A stretch of DNA of 64,000 bases, taken from contig NZ_QRQC01000015.1 of the NCBI RefSeq assembly GCF_003475325.1, positions 7,293-71,292 of the forward strand, written 5' to 3'. Under the pieces are notes generated by a model. That model saw only the letters and a program-made list of their open reading frames with translations. It made no database searches and was not told where the DNA came from. Source of the DNA: Collinsella sp. AF33-16 (GTDB lineage Bacteria > Actinomycetota > Coriobacteriia > Coriobacteriales > Coriobacteriaceae). This document shows, in pieces, positions 39,783-48,585 of the stretch (positions are counted from its first letter, which is position 1; every line of letters starts with the position of its first letter). The translations under genes were made by a program, and so were the position numbers.

Positions 39783-41438
39783 ATGAGTGATTCGGGATTA
39801 GATACTGCCCTTATCGAGCGCAGGATCGCCGCTATTGGAACAAAAGTTGACCAGATGACCACGAAGGTCGATAAGGTCGAATCCCAAATGGAGGAAGTGC
39901 GGAAGGACCTTAAAAAGCTCCGAAAGGACTTTCTCGAGATGATGCTCGAACAGCGTCGTACCGCCGCACTTGAGCAGGCGACTACGGAGCTCGTGAGCGT
40001 CCGGCAGGAGATGGACAAGAAATTCGGCAACTACTCGGTGGTTCGAAACACCATGGTCGGTATTCTCCAGGCAACCGATGCAGCGCTCGTGCGCAAGGCG
40101 ACGATTTCGACGGTCTCCGAGGAGTTAATGATTTCTACCCCGGACTACTGGCTGGCGCCTGTCCTGGTTGCCCTTGCGGCATGGATCAACAACAACCGAG
40201 ATCTTGCGGAGCGCGCAATACGTGAGGCTGTCAAACGTGACAACGAGCACACGTCGCTTGCGATGGCTCTGATCTGCAGACGTAATAACCGCACGGCTAC
40301 GTGCTACGAATGGCTAGCGCGCTACTTCTCGACGCAAAACGCCGCCCGCATCGATGCCGATGCGATGGTCTACATCGATGCCTATATCAACGGCATCTTC
40401 GGAACCGACGAAAAGCACCTGTGCGACGACTATATGGCGGGCTGGATCGAGCAGATCAGAAATCAGAGCCCTGAGTTCGAGAATGAGCAGTCAGAGTCAT
40501 GGGCGGAGTACTTTACCGGCTACGAGGAGGATATGAGCTCGAGATATCCGGCGCTCAAGGTGGTGGTCAAGGAGTTTGACTACATCAATAAGTATCTCGG
40601 AAAAGTCGAGGCAATCGAGAGCATCTCCAATGACTTCGCCGACCTCAAGGCTTCTGATGTTGACGAGAGGACGCTTGCCGAGCAGGTTGACAGGCATTTG
40701 ATGGAGCTCGTTAACTCCGATGACTCCAAGGAGCGAAATTTGCGCCGCCAGGAGGAGTATCTTCTTGCGGTCAAGGCATTTGGCGGAGACGTAGAGCGCG
40801 CCCGAGAGCTCGTCAATCGTCGCCGCGATGAGAAGCGTCAGCAGACGATGAACATCATCGACCAGATGACACGCTCGATGCGCGACCAGAGTGCGTCTGT
40901 GGATGTGCATAAGAAGAAGACCGCGATTCAGTTTTTGGGTTCCTATATCAACGGTGGTTTCAACCGGTATCGCAAGAGCGATATCCCCGAATTTCCGCAG
41001 GCGATCACCCTTGACTTCGACGGATGGACAAGCAGGGCGGTTACCGGCGATGAGGGTAATGCGCTGCGCGGCGATTATGTTCGCTATGTCGGTGAAGAGA
41101 AGAAAAAGGAGCTCGCTGAGCTTGATGTCAAGGTTGCGAAGGGCAACAAGAGCCACAAGATAGCGGCCGTTGTCCTCGCTGTTTTGGGAGTAGCTTTCTT
41201 TGCGTTTGTAAACCAGGTTATTGGCATTCTGCTTCTTGCGGGGGCTGGCTATTGTCTAGTAAAGACGGGCCTCTCGAGCAAGCAGCGCGCTGCGGAGGCA
41301 GAAGAGATCGAGGCCAAATACTCCAAACGGATCCAGGAAGGCTGTTCCGAGATCGATCTGGCGCTTAATCAGTGGAAGAGCGCGAAGGAAGCGGCGGCCG
41401 AGCGCAGCGACCTGCTTAAGCTCGATAAGGTTGCCTAG
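39783..41438 (+). CDS. Coiled-coil membrane protein of the SPFH operon
   Basis: A 551-residue protein. The first ~90 residues form a coiled coil (IGTKVDQMTTKVDKVESQME, EVRKDLKKLRKDFLEMMLEQ). A long helical region follows (about 95-390). Two adjacent helices lie near the end (about 458-500, IAAVVLAVLGVAFFAFVNQV, IGILLLAGAGYCLVKTGL), then a charged tail. I do not recognise the family. The ATG at 39783 follows AAAGGTGG. It is in the SPFH operon, 72 bases after the zinc-ribbon gene. Confidence 0.72.
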   Translation: MSDSGLDTALIERRIAAIGTKVDQMTTKVDKVESQMEEVRKDLKKLRKDFLEMMLEQRRTAALEQATTELVSVRQEMDKKFGNYSVVRNTMVGILQATDAALVRKATISTVSEELMISTPDYWLAPVLVALAAWINNNRDLAERAIREAVKRDNEHTSLAMALICRRNNRTATCYEWLARYFSTQNAARIDADAMVYIDAYINGIFGTDEKHLCDDYMAGWIEQIRNQSPEFENEQSESWAEYFTGYEEDMSSRYPALKVVVKEFDYINKYLGKVEAIESISNDFADLKASDVDERTLAEQVDRHLMELVNSDDSKERNLRRQEEYLLAVKAFGGDVERARELVNRRRDEKRQQTMNIIDQMTRSMRDQSASVDVHKKKTAIQFLGSYINGGFNRYRKSDIPEFPQAITLDFDGWTSRAVTGDEGNALRGDYVRYVGEEKKKELAELDVKVAKGNKSHKIAAVVLAVLGVAFFAFVNQVIGILLLAGAGYCLVKTGLSSKQRAAEAEEIEAKYSKRIQEGCSEIDLALNQWKSAKEAAAERSDLLKLDKVA

Positions 41439-41479
41439 CCGATAGGATTGACTCGATAACCATGAATGGAGTGAAATAG

Positions 41480-41671
41480 ATGACTGATGAAGTGACTGAT
41501 TTCGACCATAACGATGCCGCGATGCAGGACTTCGATGCATTGAGCGAGCTCGATAGTCTGTTTGAAGAGGACGAGCGACTGAAGCAAGCTGAGAACAATG
41601 TTTTGACTCAAAATCTCTCAGGCTTTGCAAACTGCTTTCCCGATTGGGATTTGCATCCGCCGGTAGCGTAG
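41480..41671 (+). CDS. Small acidic protein at the end of the SPFH operon
   Basis: A 63-residue protein rich in Asp and Glu (DFDHNDAAMQDFDALSELDS). It starts 41 bases after the previous gene with a weak GGAGTG site nine bases upstream. No homologue is known to me. Its acidity and position suggest an adaptor or regulator of the operon, but it may not be translated. Confidence 0.5.
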   Translation: MTDEVTDFDHNDAAMQDFDALSELDSLFEEDERLKQAENNVLTQNLSGFANCFPDWDLHPPVA

Positions 41672-41872
41672 AAAAGCGCTTGAAACACAAGCTGCGATCA
41701 TTTGGAAACATCGATGTTTCTGCGGGCTAGAAGCCATGGGGCTTTTGGCCCGCTGTCTTTCATATGCCGGTCGGCGGCATAGGGCATCAACCGTATTCTA
41801 GGTTCTTGGACGCCAGGCCGACTCGCTTCGGATCGGGCGCTACACCAACTTTCTCGAGACCACCAATCTGAC

Positions 41873-41907
41873 AGGGCCCTGTCCGTGCGCGGGCAGGGCC
41901 CTTTTGT
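41873..41907 (+). terminator. Terminator after the SPFH operon
   Basis: AGGGCCCTGTCC pairs with GGGCAGGGCCCT (one wobble) and is followed by TTTTG. The region 41672-41872 before it holds another imperfect hairpin near 41720-41753 and no gene. Confidence 0.8.
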
Positions 41908-41955
41908 GTGGTCTACTCTGTTTGCTATACTGCTAGCAAGTAGAGAGGAGCCGCT

Positions 41956-42300
41956 ATGGGTACAGCAACGGTGCAGCTCAACACACGAATCGACCCTATG
42001 CTCAAGGCCGGTGGCGATGCGGTCCTGACTCGTAATGGGCTGGGGCCGAGTGACGCCATTCGTGCGCTTTGGACCTATCTTGCCGAGCATCAAACGTTGC
42101 CGGGATTTATGGTGACGGATAAGTGCGAGACGCCCCGTGCGAAGAGTCTTGCCGAACAGGGGTGTGGTCTGGCTTTTTCCTCATTGGGGTTGAGCTTCTC
42201 AGATTTTGCGCCAGGCGAATCATCGGCGGACAACTGGGATGCCGTACGCGATGATATGTATGACGCGATGATTGCCGACATAGAGGCGAATTGCCGATGA
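41956..42300 (+). CDS. RelB/DinJ-type antitoxin
   Basis: A 114-residue protein with an N-terminal ribbon-helix-helix: VQLNTRIDPMLKAGGDAVL, then GLGPSDAIRALWTYLAEHQT. It should bind DNA to repress the pair and neutralise the toxin with its C-terminal tail. GAGGAG precedes the ATG. Its TGA overlaps the toxin ATG (ATGA). Confidence 0.82.
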   Translation: MGTATVQLNTRIDPMLKAGGDAVLTRNGLGPSDAIRALWTYLAEHQTLPGFMVTDKCETPRAKSLAEQGCGLAFSSLGLSFSDFAPGESSADNWDAVRDDMYDAMIADIEANCR

Positions 42301-42764
42301 TTGAGGCAAAGCGGCTCTTGGTGGACACGAATGTTTGGCTTGATTACTACCTGCAAGAGGGCGCATTCGACAACGTGAGAAGATTGGTTGAACTGGCCGA
42401 AGCGGGAAAGATCGACCTTCTGTACGCGCCAACGACGGCAAAGGACGTGTTCTACATCTTGCCTCGGCGTCTAGCTCGACGGAATGTGAATGGGATTAAC
42501 ACTTCGTTCGGTCCGGCTGCATGGGCATGCGTCGAGCATATGATGCAGGTGGCAACGGCTTCCCCGCTTTCGATGGCGGAGTGCGAGATGGCGCGCATGC
42601 TTGGCAAGCGCATGCCGGACCTCGAGGACAATCTCATTATCGCCTCGGGCGATACGGTGGATGTTGACTACGTAGTCACGAGCGACCGACGCATGTTGGA
42701 GACGATGCCCGAGGTATGCTTGACGCCCGCGCGCGCACTCGAGCTCATCGGGATCCTCGGCTAA
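42297..42764 (+). CDS. PIN-domain toxin (VapC-like RNase)
   Basis: A 155-residue PIN nuclease. Acidic residues fit the family: Asp in LLVDTNVWLDYY, Glu/Asp in AECEMARMLGKRMPDLEDNL, and Asp in YVVTSDRRML. It would cleave RNA when freed from its antitoxin. The ATG overlaps the antitoxin stop by four bases; a TTG six bases upstream is a less likely start. Pairing a DinJ-like antitoxin with a PIN toxin is a mixed type II arrangement. Confidence 0.82.
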   Translation: MIEAKRLLVDTNVWLDYYLQEGAFDNVRRLVELAEAGKIDLLYAPTTAKDVFYILPRRLARRNVNGINTSFGPAAWACVEHMMQVATASPLSMAECEMARMLGKRMPDLEDNLIIASGDTVDVDYVVTSDRRMLETMPEVCLTPARALELIGILG

Positions 42765-42829
42765 CCTTGCATACCCCGTTTCGCTATCATATTGAGCATT
42801 GTGGCCCTCATGCAACTTTGGAGGACGGT

Positions 42830-43294
42830 ATGGCGGATAACGAAGCGCTGTTTACGCCTGAGCTGGTGTTTTTTGATTGGGAGTGTGCGATGCCGGATGA
42901 GGTGTTTGCGCGGCTCGAGGGCGAGCTTACACCACGTGGCTACATTGCCGACGGTTGGCTCGACGCCGTTCGCACGCGCGAGGATGCCTATCCCACGGGC
43001 CTTGCCATGCCGGCGGCAAACATTGCCATTCCGCATACCGACCCGGGGTTTGTGGCCAAGCCCTATATCGCGGTGGTAAAGCCCGCCGCGCCCGTGACGT
43101 TCAATGCTATGGCCGGCATGGGTGCCCCCGTGCCGGCGCAGATCGTCATCAATTTGGGTATTGCCGAGCCGGGCGGCCAGGTCGAGGCCCTGCAAGCGCT
43201 CATGAATATCTTTATGGACGCGGATGTCGCAGCCGATGTGCTCGGCCAGACCACGCCCCAAGGCATGGTCGACGCCATCCGTCGCCACTTTTAA
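42830..43294 (+). CDS. PTS fructose/galactitol-type IIA protein, orphan
   Basis: A 154-residue EIIA of the fructose-mannitol-Ntr fold (PF00359). The active His is in IAIPHTDPGFV, and FARLEGELTPRGYIADGWLD fits the family N-terminus. GGAGG precedes the ATG. No IIB or IIC gene is adjacent, so it may serve a distant galactitol-type system or act in regulation. It sits between a toxin-antitoxin pair and a foldase gene. Confidence 0.82.
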   Translation: MADNEALFTPELVFFDWECAMPDEVFARLEGELTPRGYIADGWLDAVRTREDAYPTGLAMPAANIAIPHTDPGFVAKPYIAVVKPAAPVTFNAMAGMGAPVPAQIVINLGIAEPGGQVEALQALMNIFMDADVAADVLGQTTPQGMVDAIRRHF

Positions 43295-43298
43295 AGCC

Positions 43299-43352
43299 GG
43301 CACTTGGGGACTGTCCCTAACTGCCGGCAGAAAAGGAACGTCCCCAAGTGCC
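43299..43352. repeat. Inverted repeat with GGGGAC arms
   Basis: GGCACTTGGGGAC (43299-43311) and GTCCCCAAGTGCC (43340-43352) are perfect 13-bp arms. The spacer contains CTGCCGGCAG. It lies just after the IIA stop. Confidence 0.65.
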
Positions 43353-43428
43353 AGGGTTGCCCCTTTGTCGCGGGGGCTGCGTTGTGACACAATGGCGTTT
43401 GTTCGATTCGTGATGCGAAAGGCCAACT

Positions 43429-44649
43429 ATGGCAAATAAGAAAAAGAACTCCGAGGCCGCGCCGACGCCCGAGCAGCAGGCTTGCGCCGCCTCCAGCTCT
43501 CGTAAGAAGCAGCGCAAGACGTACGTGTCTAAGACCGTCAAGATCGTTCTGGTGGTCATCGGCGTGCTGGCGATGCTGCTTTCCGTCTCGGCCATGGCGT
43601 GCTCCGGTCTCATGTCGCAGGCAGAGGATACCTCGGGCTACAAGCTTACCGGCGGTGTGGCTGCTACTATCAACGGCACCAACCTCACCGAGGACACCGT
43701 GACCAAGCAGATCATGAGCATGCGCACGTCCTACGGTTACACCAAGGACAAGGACTGGGCGCAGTATCTGGTCGACAACGACCTCACACCCAAGAAGTAC
43801 CGCAAGCAACTCATCGACTCCTACACGCAGCAGATTCTGCTTCAGCAGGCGCAGAAGGAAAACGGCGTGACGGTGTCGGACGAGGAGGTCGAGAAGGCTT
43901 GGAAGGACGCGTGCAAGAGCGCGGGCGGCGCCAAGACCTTTAAGAAGACGCTTAAGACCTACGGCTACACCGAGGACACCTACAAGGATTCACTCAAGGA
44001 GAGCCTGGCGCAGCAGAAGCTCAAGGATGCCGTGGCACCCACCAGCAAGCCCAAGGACGGCGAGATTGTCGATTACATCAATGAGAACCTGTCCAACTAC
44101 AACGATGCCCGCCGCTCGTCGAACATCTTGATCAAGGTCGATTCCGACGCATCTGACGAGGACAAGGCTGCCGCCAAGGCCAAGGCGCAGGAGTGCCTGG
44201 ACAAGATCAACTCCGGCGAGCTGAGCTTTGAGGACGCCGTGGAAAAGTATTCCGACGACACCGGCTCCAAGGAGAAGAAGGGCGATGTGGGTTGGGATAA
44301 GCTCACCACCTTCGTCGACAGTTACCAGACTGCGCTCGAGGGGCTCAGCAAGGGCGATGTGAGCGACGTGGTCGAGTCGACGTATGGCTATCATGTCATC
44401 AAGTGCACCGACTACTTCCACGTTGATAATCAGGTTGATGACGTTAAACAGGTGCCCAAGGCCATCAAGAAGTATGTCTCCAACGTGGTGAAGACGCAGG
44501 CAGAGAGCACTGCGTACAGCGAGTGGCTGGAGCAGTACAAGAAGGATGCCGACATCACCGTTAACCCCATGCCCAAGGACGTGCCGTACAACGTCAGCCT
44601 GAAGGGCGTCACCAAGAGTTCGACCGACGATTCGTCGACGACTGAGTAA
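43429..44649 (+). CDS. Parvulin-type peptidyl-prolyl isomerase, membrane anchored (PrsA/SurA-like)
   Basis: A 406-residue extracytoplasmic foldase. A charged N-terminus leads to one hydrophobic helix (about 38-60, VKIVLVVIGVLAMLLSVSAM); the following Cys (MACSG) does not give a good lipobox. A SurA-N-like helical domain (about 75-200) precedes a parvulin domain (about 222-340: ARRSSNILIKVDSDA, GDVGWDKL, YGYHVIKCTDY). It should help secreted proteins fold at the outer face of the membrane. Confidence 0.88.
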   Translation: MANKKKNSEAAPTPEQQACAASSSRKKQRKTYVSKTVKIVLVVIGVLAMLLSVSAMACSGLMSQAEDTSGYKLTGGVAATINGTNLTEDTVTKQIMSMRTSYGYTKDKDWAQYLVDNDLTPKKYRKQLIDSYTQQILLQQAQKENGVTVSDEEVEKAWKDACKSAGGAKTFKKTLKTYGYTEDTYKDSLKESLAQQKLKDAVAPTSKPKDGEIVDYINENLSNYNDARRSSNILIKVDSDASDEDKAAAKAKAQECLDKINSGELSFEDAVEKYSDDTGSKEKKGDVGWDKLTTFVDSYQTALEGLSKGDVSDVVESTYGYHVIKCTDYFHVDNQVDDVKQVPKAIKKYVSNVVKTQAESTAYSEWLEQYKKDADITVNPMPKDVPYNVSLKGVTKSSTDDSSTTE

Positions 44650-44703
44650 CCATGGGGCGGCGCTCGTGTGAGTGCCGCCCGCACTATTGAGGAGGATTTG
44701 CAG

Positions 44704-45147
44704 ATGACCAACGAAGAGCTGCAGAAGGAAATGATTGCGGCCATGAAGGCCAAGGACAAGGTTCGCCTGTCTATCATTCGCCAGGTTAAGGCCGAAGTGA
44801 AGAACATCGAGGTCAACGAGCGTCGCGATGTGACCGAGGAAGACGTCAACAGCATGATCAAGCGTCTGATTAAGCAGACGAGCGAGACGCTGGAGATGTC
44901 CATTAAGGCCGGTACCGACCAGGAGCGTACCGACAACCTGACCGAGCAAGTCAAGATTCTGGAGAGCCTGCTGCCCGCGCAGGTTTCGGGCGAGGAGCTC
45001 GAGGCCCTGATTGAGCAGGTCATCGCCGAGCTGGGCGCCACGTCCAAGAAGCGGATGGGCCAGGTCATGGGAACACTCGGCAAGGCCACCGGCGGCAACT
45101 TCGACAAGCCTGCGGCGGCAAAGATCGTCGGAGCTAAACTCGCGTAA
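44704..45147 (+). CDS. GatB/YqeY domain protein
   Basis: A 147-residue YqeY-family protein, related to the tail domain of GatB that contacts tRNA. Typical segments are KEMIAAMKAKDKVRLSIIRQ and the C-terminal GQVMGTLGKATGGNFDKPAA. Its precise job is not established. GAGGAGG precedes the ATG at 44704; a longer reading to 44668 is not supported. The structured repeat starts three bases after the stop. Confidence 0.88.
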   Translation: MTNEELQKEMIAAMKAKDKVRLSIIRQVKAEVKNIEVNERRDVTEEDVNSMIKRLIKQTSETLEMSIKAGTDQERTDNLTEQVKILESLLPAQVSGEELEALIEQVIAELGATSKKRMGQVMGTLGKATGGNFDKPAAAKIVGAKLA

Positions 45148-45150
45148 TTT

Positions 45151-45298
45151 GTTACGCGGTTTTACCAAATCGCGTAACGGCTCGACGCTGCAAACCCGTA
45201 CACGCGGCAATCTGACGTTCAATTTCAAGGGCGCGACCATAAGGTCTGCGCCCTTTCATTTCACGTCACCTTGCTCGCGTGTACGGGTTTTCGCTGAC
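45151..45298. repeat. Structured repeat element, copy 2
   Basis: The 12-bp hairpin at 45151-45178 has the loop TACC and one G-U pair if transcribed. The main stem pairs 45192-45206 with 45276-45290 (15 of 15), the inner stem pairs 45213-45218 with 45263-45268, and an apical stem AAGGGCGC.GACC closes on ATAA. Compared with copy 1, at least eight stem positions changed on both strands together. It begins right after yqeY and may end its transcript. Confidence 0.78.
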
Positions 45299-45334
45299 TT
45301 ATGCTCAACAAGGGCGGTTGTATTATTTTCGGCG

Positions 45335-45401
45335 CTCATTGGGGACAGACTTAAATGAGTACTCAATGAGTGGGTACTCATTTAAGTCTGTCCCCAATGA
45401 G
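45335..45401. repeat. Perfect 28-bp inverted repeat with GGGGACAGAC
   Basis: Arms at 45335-45362 and 45374-45401 are perfect inverted copies (CTCATTGGGGACAGACTTAA onward) around an 11-base spacer. The repeat lies before the amino-acid transporter operon. The intergenic stretch 45148-45507 holds only this and the structured repeat. Confidence 0.8.
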
Positions 45402-45507
45402 TGGGTTAAAGGTTGCGGGTTCTTTACGGGAATGTAGTGTGGGCTGCGGAAACGTCGTTCTTTCCGTACAATAGTTCAACTCGTGTAAACGCAGGGAAGG
45501 GACATTC

Positions 45508-46239
45508 ATGGCAGACATGATCGAGATCAAGCATCTCAACAAGTACTTTGGCGACCTGCATGTGCTCAAAGATATCAATCTCACCGTCAAGCGCGGCGAG
45601 AAGCTCGTAATGATCGGGCCCTCTGGTTCGGGTAAGTCGACGCTCATCCGCTGCGTCGATTATCTTGAGGAGCCCACGTCGGGCGAGGTCATCATCGACG
45701 GCACGCCGCTTACCAAGAAGAACCACCTGGAGATGGCTCGCAAGTATAGCTCCATGGTATTTCAGCAGTTCAACCTGTATCCCAACATGACGGTGCTGGG
45801 CAATCTGACGCTCGCGCCCATCAAGCTGCAAAAGAAGAGCAAGGAGGAGGCGACCGAGATCGCCATCGCCGCGCTCAAGCGCGTCGGCATGGCGCATAAG
45901 GCCGGCGAGTATCCGCAGAACCTCTCGGGCGGTCAGCAGCAGCGCATCGCCATCGCCCGTGCCCTGTGCACCAAGCAGCCCATCATCCTGTTTGACGAGC
46001 CGACCTCGGCGCTCGACCCCGAGATGGTCCAGGAGGTTCTGGACGTTATGATTGAGCTTGCGCAGGAGGACATCACCATGATCTGCGTGACGCACGAGAT
46101 GGGTTTTGCGCGCCAGGTGGCCGACCGCGTCATCTTTATGGAGGACGGCCGCATCCTGGAGGAGGGCACGCCCGAGCACTTCTTCGATAATCCCGAGAAC
46201 CCGCGCTGCCGCGAGTTCCTGTCCAAGATTCTGCACTAG
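45508..46239 (+). CDS. Polar amino-acid ABC transporter, ATPase (GlnQ-like)
   Basis: A 243-residue ATPase with Walker [15 protein letters not shown]-loop [13 protein letters not shown], signature [15 protein letters not shown] and Walker [16 protein letters not shown]. It matches the GlnQ/PAO subfamily. It powers import through the two permeases encoded downstream. GGGAAGGGA is the ribosome site. Confidence 0.93.
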   Translation: MADMIEIKHLNKYFGDLHVLKDINLTVKRGEKLVMIGPSGSGKSTLIRCVDYLEEPTSGEVIIDGTPLTKKNHLEMARKYSSMVFQQFNLYPNMTVLGNLTLAPIKLQKKSKEEATEIAIAALKRVGMAHKAGEYPQNLSGGQQQRIAIARALCTKQPIILFDEPTSALDPEMVQEVLDVMIELAQEDITMICVTHEMGFARQVADRVIFMEDGRILEEGTPEHFFDNPENPRCREFLSKILH

Positions 46240-46253
46240 GTGCGGTGGTGGAC

Positions 46254-47123
46254 ATGACGGATATGACGAGGGCGGCCGTGTCGCGCCGTCACTTTTTGCA
46301 GCTGGCGGGCGCCGGTATGCTTACGCTGACGGGGGCCGCGCTTACCGGTTGCGGCAACTCCACCAGCGGCGAGGGCTCCGACAAGGGGTCTAAGCTTGCG
46401 GCCATTAAGTCGCGTGGCCATCTGAATGCCGGCGTTAAGAAGGACGTTCCCGGTTACGGCTATTACGACACCGCTAAGGGTCGCTTTGAGGGCATGGAAG
46501 TCGATTTGTGCTACCAGATCGCGGCCGCCGTCTTTGGCGTGAGCTACAAGGAGGCCCGTGCCCAGGAGCTTGTCGAGTTTACCGACGTAACGCCCAAGAC
46601 GCGCGGCCCGCTGATCGATAACGGCCAGCTCGACGTGGTCGCGGCGACCTACACCATCACCGACGAGCGCAAGAAGAGCTGGGATTTCTCGACGCCGTAC
46701 CGCACCGACTACGTGGGACTCATGGTCAAGAAGCGTTCGGGCTTTACCTCGATTGAGGACCTGGACGGCAAGGTCATCGGCGTGAGCCAGGGTGCTACCA
46801 CGCAGGGCCTGATTGAGCAGATGATCAAGGACAACGGCTTTAGCTGCAAGCCCGAGTTTAGGGCCTTTAGCGGCTACCCCATCATCAAGAGTTCACTCGA
46901 CGCCGGCAATATCGACGTCTTTGCCATGGACCGCTCCACGCTGGCCGGCTACATGAACGAGACCGTTGAGCTGCTGCAGCCCGAGGTCAAGTTTGGCGAG
47001 CAGGGCTACGGCGTGGCGACCAAGAAGGGCTGCGACCTTTCGGCCGTGGTCGATCAGGTGATTTGCGATCGCCTGGCCGACGGCTGGCTCGACCAAGAGG
47101 TCAAGACCTGGGGTCTTGTATAG
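46254..47123 (+). CDS. Amino-acid ABC transporter, substrate-binding lipoprotein
   Basis: A 289-residue solute-binding protein of the family-3 type. The N-terminus has the twin-arginine motif SRRHFLQLAG followed by lipobox LTGC, so it is probably a Tat-exported lipoprotein. The core shows GHLNAGVKKDVPGYG, GMEVDLCYQIAAAVFG and TITDERKKSWDFSTPY, typical of glutamine/glutamate/arginine binders. The start could also be GTG 46245 or ATG 46263. It sits 14 bases after the ATPase gene. Confidence 0.9.
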   Translation: MTDMTRAAVSRRHFLQLAGAGMLTLTGAALTGCGNSTSGEGSDKGSKLAAIKSRGHLNAGVKKDVPGYGYYDTAKGRFEGMEVDLCYQIAAAVFGVSYKEARAQELVEFTDVTPKTRGPLIDNGQLDVVAATYTITDERKKSWDFSTPYRTDYVGLMVKKRSGFTSIEDLDGKVIGVSQGATTQGLIEQMIKDNGFSCKPEFRAFSGYPIIKSSLDAGNIDVFAMDRSTLAGYMNETVELLQPEVKFGEQGYGVATKKGCDLSAVVDQVICDRLADGWLDQEVKTWGLV

Positions 47124-47148
47124 GCGCATCGTCCAAGGAAGGAATCAA

Positions 47149-47895
47149 ATGCTCGAAGGATTATTTGACGCCGACCGTTGGTCGACGACATTTCAAAACA
47201 TGGGGCCCTTCTGGGAGGGCTTTGGCGTGACGCTGCAGGTGGTCGTTGCCGGTCTGCTGCTGTCGCTGGTGCTGGGCACGCTGCTGGGCGTGTTTTCTAC
47301 CACTCGCTCGCGCGTGCTGCGCGCCATAAGCCGCGTGTACGTGGAGTTTTACCAGAACACCCCGTTGCCCGTGCAGGTGCTCTTTATGTACATGGCCGGT
47401 CCGCAGTTTTTGCAGGCCATAACCGGTGCCGACCAGCCGGTGCGCATCGCGCCGTTCGTGTTGGGCTTCTTGGGTGTGGGCCTGTATCACGCGGCCTACA
47501 TTTCGGAGGTCATCCGCACTGGTATCGAGGCGGTTCCGCGCGGTCAGATGGAGGCGGCCCAGAGCCAGGGCTTCACCCGTGCGCAGGCGTACTGGTACAT
47601 CGTGCTGCCCCAGACATTCAAGATCATTTTGCCGCCGCTGTGTAACCAGGCGCTTAACCTGGTCAAGAACACGTCGGTGCTGGCGCTTGTGGCCGGCGGC
47701 GACCTTATGTACCGTTCCGACAACTTTGTGAGTCTGTACGGTTACCTGCAGGGATACATCGTCTGCTGCCTTATGTACTTCATCATCTGCTTTCCGCTCG
47801 CCATGCTGGTGCAGTGGCTCGAGCGCCGCTCCAAGGAGCGCCCGCGCGGCGTGAGCCTGGCCGAGCTGGGACTCGACAACGTAGAGGAGGCCTAG
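47149..47895 (+). CDS. Amino-acid ABC transporter permease 1
   Basis: A 248-residue permease of the HisM/GlnP family with about five helices. The EAA loop that docks the ATPase is GIEAVPRGQMEAAQSQGFTR. AAGGAAGG precedes the ATG at 47149. It pairs with the next gene to form a heterodimeric channel. Confidence 0.92.
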   Translation: MLEGLFDADRWSTTFQNMGPFWEGFGVTLQVVVAGLLLSLVLGTLLGVFSTTRSRVLRAISRVYVEFYQNTPLPVQVLFMYMAGPQFLQAITGADQPVRIAPFVLGFLGVGLYHAAYISEVIRTGIEAVPRGQMEAAQSQGFTRAQAYWYIVLPQTFKIILPPLCNQALNLVKNTSVLALVAGGDLMYRSDNFVSLYGYLQGYIVCCLMYFIICFPLAMLVQWLERRSKERPRGVSLAELGLDNVEEA

Positions 47896-47898
47896 CGC

Positions 47899-48537
47899 AT
47901 GGAAATCTTCAACGCGACCAACCTGCTCTACATTTGGGGCGGCTTTGTTAAGACGATCGAGATCTCGGCGCTGTCGATCTTTTTCTCGCTCATCTTTGGC
48001 ACGGTGCTGGCGCTCGTTAAAAGCTATGCGCCCCGCCCGTTCCGTATTTTGGTGAGCGCCTATATCGAGCTGTTCCGCTGCACGCCAAACCTGCTGTGGA
48101 TCCTTTTTATCTACTTTACGGTGCAGGGTTTGGACATTGTGATTTCGACCATCGCCTTTACGCTGTTTACCAGCGCCGTTATGGCCGAGATTGTGCGCGG
48201 AGGCCTCAACTCGATTCCGCGCGGCCAGTTTGAGGCAGCGCAGAGCCAGGGCTTTGGCTTCTTTGCCACCATGCGCTACATCATTCTGCCGCAGACGTTT
48301 AAGACGATCATTCCGGCGCTGTTTAGCCAGTGCACGACCGTCATTAAGGACAGCTCGTATCTTTCGGGTATTAACGTGGCCGAGCTCATGTACACGGCAA
48401 ACGTCGTGATGGCCCACGCGATTGACCTGTCGCAGGTGCTTATGCTCTACGGCCTGGTATTTGCGATGTACTTTGTGCTCAACTTTGGTATCTCGCTGCT
48501 GGTCCGAGCGTATCAACGTCGTATCGTGGCAGCGTAG
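47899..48537 (+). CDS. Amino-acid ABC transporter permease 2
   Basis: A 212-residue HisM/GlnP-family permease starting three bases after the previous stop. Its EAA loop is GLNSIPRGQFEAAQSQGFGF. It completes the importer with the three upstream genes. Confidence 0.92.
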   Translation: MEIFNATNLLYIWGGFVKTIEISALSIFFSLIFGTVLALVKSYAPRPFRILVSAYIELFRCTPNLLWILFIYFTVQGLDIVISTIAFTLFTSAVMAEIVRGGLNSIPRGQFEAAQSQGFGFFATMRYIILPQTFKTIIPALFSQCTTVIKDSSYLSGINVAELMYTANVVMAHAIDLSQVLMLYGLVFAMYFVLNFGISLLVRAYQRRIVAA

Positions 48538-48540
48538 AAT

Positions 48541-48567
48541 GTGGCAAAGGGACAGCCCCTTTGTCAC
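48541..48567. repeat. Small palindrome with GGGACAG
   Basis: GTGGCAAAGGG and CCCCTTTGTCAC pair at 11 positions with one mismatch around ACAG. It lies between the permease and the kinase-like gene and could be a weak terminator or repeat remnant. Confidence 0.5.
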
Positions 48568-48585
48568 ATAGAGAAAGGAATCGCG

